Shown piece after piece: positions 44,960-46,413 of a stretch of DNA of 46,413 bases. The DNA is from Heliobacteriaceae bacterium (GTDB lineage: Bacteria; Bacillota; Desulfitobacteriia; Heliobacteriales; Heliobacteriaceae): the NCBI GenBank assembly GCA_028707535.1, contig JAQWAU010000011.1, forward strand, positions 1 through 46,413, given 5' to 3'. The position numbers and the translations under genes were made by a program. Within the stretch, counting starts at the first letter, position 1, and each line of letters starts with the position of its first letter. The notes beneath the pieces were generated by a model that saw only the letters and a program-made list of their open reading frames with translations, was not told the DNA's origin and did no database searches.

Positions 44960-45115
44960 TTACCGCCGTTTTTCCGGCTTTTGACAAACTTGATTGCCGA
45001 CCGTACAAGAGGTTTTACAGGCCGATTGGCACGAGGTTTGGCATTCACCGCATCCACCGGTCTTAAGCGTTTGCTGTAGATTGCCTTTTTGCACCGTGAC
45101 GATATGTTTACCCAC
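44960..45115 (-). CDS. SCIFF peptide (six cysteines in forty-five residues)
   Basis: 51-residue ribosomal peptide precursor: starts MGKHIVTVQKGNLQQTLKTG and has six cysteines at 22, 25, 29, 33, 37 and 44 (GGCGECQTSCQSACKTSC core). This is the near-invariant SCIFF family of Clostridia, adjacent to its maturase as expected. GTG start with GGGGG about 9 nt upstream. It is too short for many gene callers. Its biological role is not established. Confidence 0.93.
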   Translation of the reverse strand: MGKHIVTVQKGNLQQTLKTGGCGECQTSCQSACKTSCTVGNQVCQKPEKRR

Positions 45116-45183
45116 GGAAGAAATCCCCCTTCACCGCTGGTATAAATAAACCATAGGTATTATAGCATTAACCGGCAGCCGGC

Positions 45184-45960
45184 TCAACCCTCGTAACCAG
45201 TTGCCGGGGGTGTTGCGGGCTCCTGAGCCAACCCCTTACGGCGCCGGTAATAAACCAGACCGGCGGCAACCAGGATCCACACCAGGCTCATCACCTGGGC
45301 CAAGCGGAAAGGTCCGAGCATCTCCGAGTCCATCCGTAAAGCCTCGATGCCGAAACGACCCAAGGAGTAATAGGCCAGGTAAGCAAGGAAGACTTCCCCC
45401 CGCCGCAACCAATTCCGCCGCCGCAACCACAACAAAAGGCAAAACCCGCTCAAGTCCCACAAAGATTCGTATAAAAAGGTGGGATGCCGCCACTCACCGG
45501 CGATAAACATCGCCCAAGGGCCGGCCGTCGGATAACCGTAGGCCTCTTGATTAAAAAAGTTACCCCAGCGACCAATCGCCTGGCCCAAAATAATCGCCGG
45601 TGCGGCCACATCCGCCATTTGCCAAAACGACACCCCGTGTTTACGGGTATAATACCAGCCGAACAAAAACGCGGTTAGTAAAGCCCCGTGAATCGCCAGG
45701 CCGCCATGCCAAATCGCCACGATTTCCCGGGGATCGTTGGCATAATACTGCCAGTTGAACACCACGTAATACACACGGGCCCCAAGAACGGCCAATGGTA
45801 CCACCCACAAGACCAGGTTGTAGAGAAAATCCAAATCCAGCCCTTGCCGGCGCGCCTCCCGGGCCGCCACCCAAGTAGCCACCAGAACGGCAAGGCTTAA
45901 CAAGATACCATACCAGTTAACCGTTATTGGGCCAAACTGAAAAGCAACCGGATCAGGCAA
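45184..45960 (-). CDS. lgt: prolipoprotein diacylglyceryl transferase
   Basis: Membrane enzyme that transfers diacylglycerol from phosphatidylglycerol to the lipobox cysteine of prelipoproteins. 258 residues and about seven hydrophobic segments, with PDPVAFQFGPITVNWYG at the start, HGGLAIHGALL and the signature GRWGNFFNQEAYG. The start is a TTG at 45960 with GGGGGG 5 nt upstream. The open frame continues to 46395 but that part reads antisense-free through three tRNA genes and is not protein. Confidence 0.94.
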   Translation of the reverse strand: MPDPVAFQFGPITVNWYGILLSLAVLVATWVAAREARRQGLDLDFLYNLVLWVVPLAVLGARVYYVVFNWQYYANDPREIVAIWHGGLAIHGALLTAFLFGWYYTRKHGVSFWQMADVAAPAIILGQAIGRWGNFFNQEAYGYPTAGPWAMFIAGEWRHPTFLYESLWDLSGFCLLLWLRRRNWLRRGEVFLAYLAYYSLGRFGIEALRMDSEMLGPFRLAQVMSLVWILVAAGLVYYRRRKGLAQEPATPPATGYEG

Positions 45961-46085
45961 AACAACCCCCCCAAACAACAAAAATCGCCTAGAAAAAATA
46001 AAGAACCCGCCCCCAGTTTCAACTGAGAACAAGCCCCTTATGCAAATAATTATATCCCATTGCTGCGGTTTTTGCAAGAAAAAAA

Positions 46086-46162
46086 TGGCGGAGCAGACGA
46101 GATTCGAACTCGCGATCTCCAGCGTGACAGGCTGGCATGTTAGGCCTCTACACCACTGCTCC
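46086..46162 (-). tRNA. tRNA-Asp(GTC)
   Basis: Acceptor GGAGCAG/CTGCTCC, anticodon loop CTGTCAC (anticodon GTC), discriminator G and encoded CCA. Third gene of the tRNA operon. Confidence 0.96.
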
Positions 46163-46165
46163 GTT

Positions 46166-46241
46166 TGGTGGGCGATGACAGGCTTGAACTGCCGACCCCC
46201 TGCTTGTAAGGCAGGTGCTCTCCCAACTGAGCTAATCGCCC
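46166..46241 (-). tRNA. tRNA-Val(TAC)
   Basis: Acceptor GGGCGAT/ATCGCCC, anticodon loop TTACAAG (anticodon TAC), discriminator A and encoded CCA. Confidence 0.95.
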
Positions 46242-46247
46242 AAAAAA

Positions 46248-46323
46248 TGGTGACCCGTAGGGGATTCGAACCCCTGTAACCGCCGTGAAAGGGCGGTGTC
46301 TTAGACCACTTGACCAACGGGCC
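46248..46323 (-). tRNA. tRNA-Glu(TTC)
   Basis: Acceptor GGCCCGT/ACGGGTC, anticodon loop CTTTCAC (anticodon TTC), discriminator A and encoded CCA. First gene of the operon. Confidence 0.95.
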
Positions 46324-46351
46324 GGTTCGGAAACAAAGTTTGACGGCAATT

Positions 46352-46380
46352 ATCATACAATATAGTTTCGTTCCTGTCAA
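46352..46380 (-). promoter_or_regulatory. sigma-A promoter of the Glu-Val-Asp tRNA operon
   Basis: Minus-strand TTGACA (46375-46380), 17-bp spacer, TATGAT (46352-46357), about 28 bp before tRNA-Glu. Confidence 0.88.
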
Positions 46381-46413
46381 CCCCCGACCGGCCACGTTTC
46401 TTCACCTTTGTTC

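Noticed and set aside
45961-46395. N-terminal extension of lgt to 46395
   Set aside because: The extension would run through three tRNA genes; the TTG at 45960 with GGGGGG gives the normal Lgt length.
1-46413. CRISPR array
   Set aside because: No regularly spaced direct repeats with unique spacers were seen anywhere in the window.

Overview
The window looks like chromosomal DNA of an anaerobic, spore-forming Clostridia-type Firmicute, probably a fermentative, acetogenic or syntrophic lineage. I do not commit to a genus. The evidence is a bofA sporulation gene, a SCIFF peptide with its radical SAM maturase, a T-box leader, a large Bacillus-type SRP RNA, a single-chain pyruvate:ferredoxin oxidoreductase, and a selenocysteine formate dehydrogenase with NuoE/NuoF-like partners. 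Backbone genes are rich in CCGG/GGCCGG words and in CGG and CCG codons. The first 10 kb are visibly more AT-rich and poor in those words.

Layout. (1) 1-10057: an accessory island abutting the 3' end of a tRNA-Ala(CGC) gene. It holds a minus-strand arsenic cluster (arsR, frameshifted CoA-disulfide reductase/rhodanese, arsR, acr3, a DUF2703-ArsD fusion, arsA). It also holds wreckage of a type I restriction gene (hsdR) joined head to head with the C-terminal half of a large serine recombinase. Near-identical 20-bp repeats lie at both edges. (2) 10058-18033: tRNA-Ala, pyruvate:ferredoxin oxidoreductase, then the bofA-recR-ybaB-dnaX cluster, SRP RNA and tRNA-Ser. Two small plus-strand genes are lodged between ybaB and dnaX. 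(3) 18069-22682: a 5-oxoprolinase-type HyuA-HyuB fusion and a beta-carbonic anhydrase. (4) 23160-30903: a formate unit with a FocA-type formate channel, a membrane OB-fold protein, NuoE-like and NuoF-like subunits, a short NuoG/FdhA-N-terminal paralogue, and the selenoprotein FdhA (UGA at 29245 with a SECIS hairpin). (5) 31086-34257: a DUF3298-like protein, a DUF362 ferredoxin protein, a Ca2+/H+ antiporter and a small hypothetical. (6) 34363-43260, all minus strand: pheA and aroF behind an unusual T-box leader with one Stem I but two terminator/antiterminator modules, then rlmH, htrA, murA (catalytic Cys replaced by Asp), a TPR protein, a CoA-binding/thioredoxin-reductase fusion and a LysM/G5/M23 peptidase. 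(7) 43443-46413: SCIFF maturase, SCIFF peptide, lgt and a Glu-Val-Asp tRNA operon.

How it works together. Formate moves through FocA and is interconverted with CO2 by the FdhA/NuoE/NuoF-like complex using NAD(P)H and possibly ferredoxin; ferredoxin is also the PFOR product. Carbonic anhydrase next door may balance CO2 and bicarbonate. The T-box most likely couples DAHP synthase and prephenate dehydratase expression to uncharged tRNA-Phe. The most notable items are the double-terminator T-box, the SCIFF pair with an internal attenuator, the duplicated FdhA N-terminus with an upstream mini-ORF, the Asp-type MurA, the CoA-binding/TrxB fusion and the island-edge repeats.
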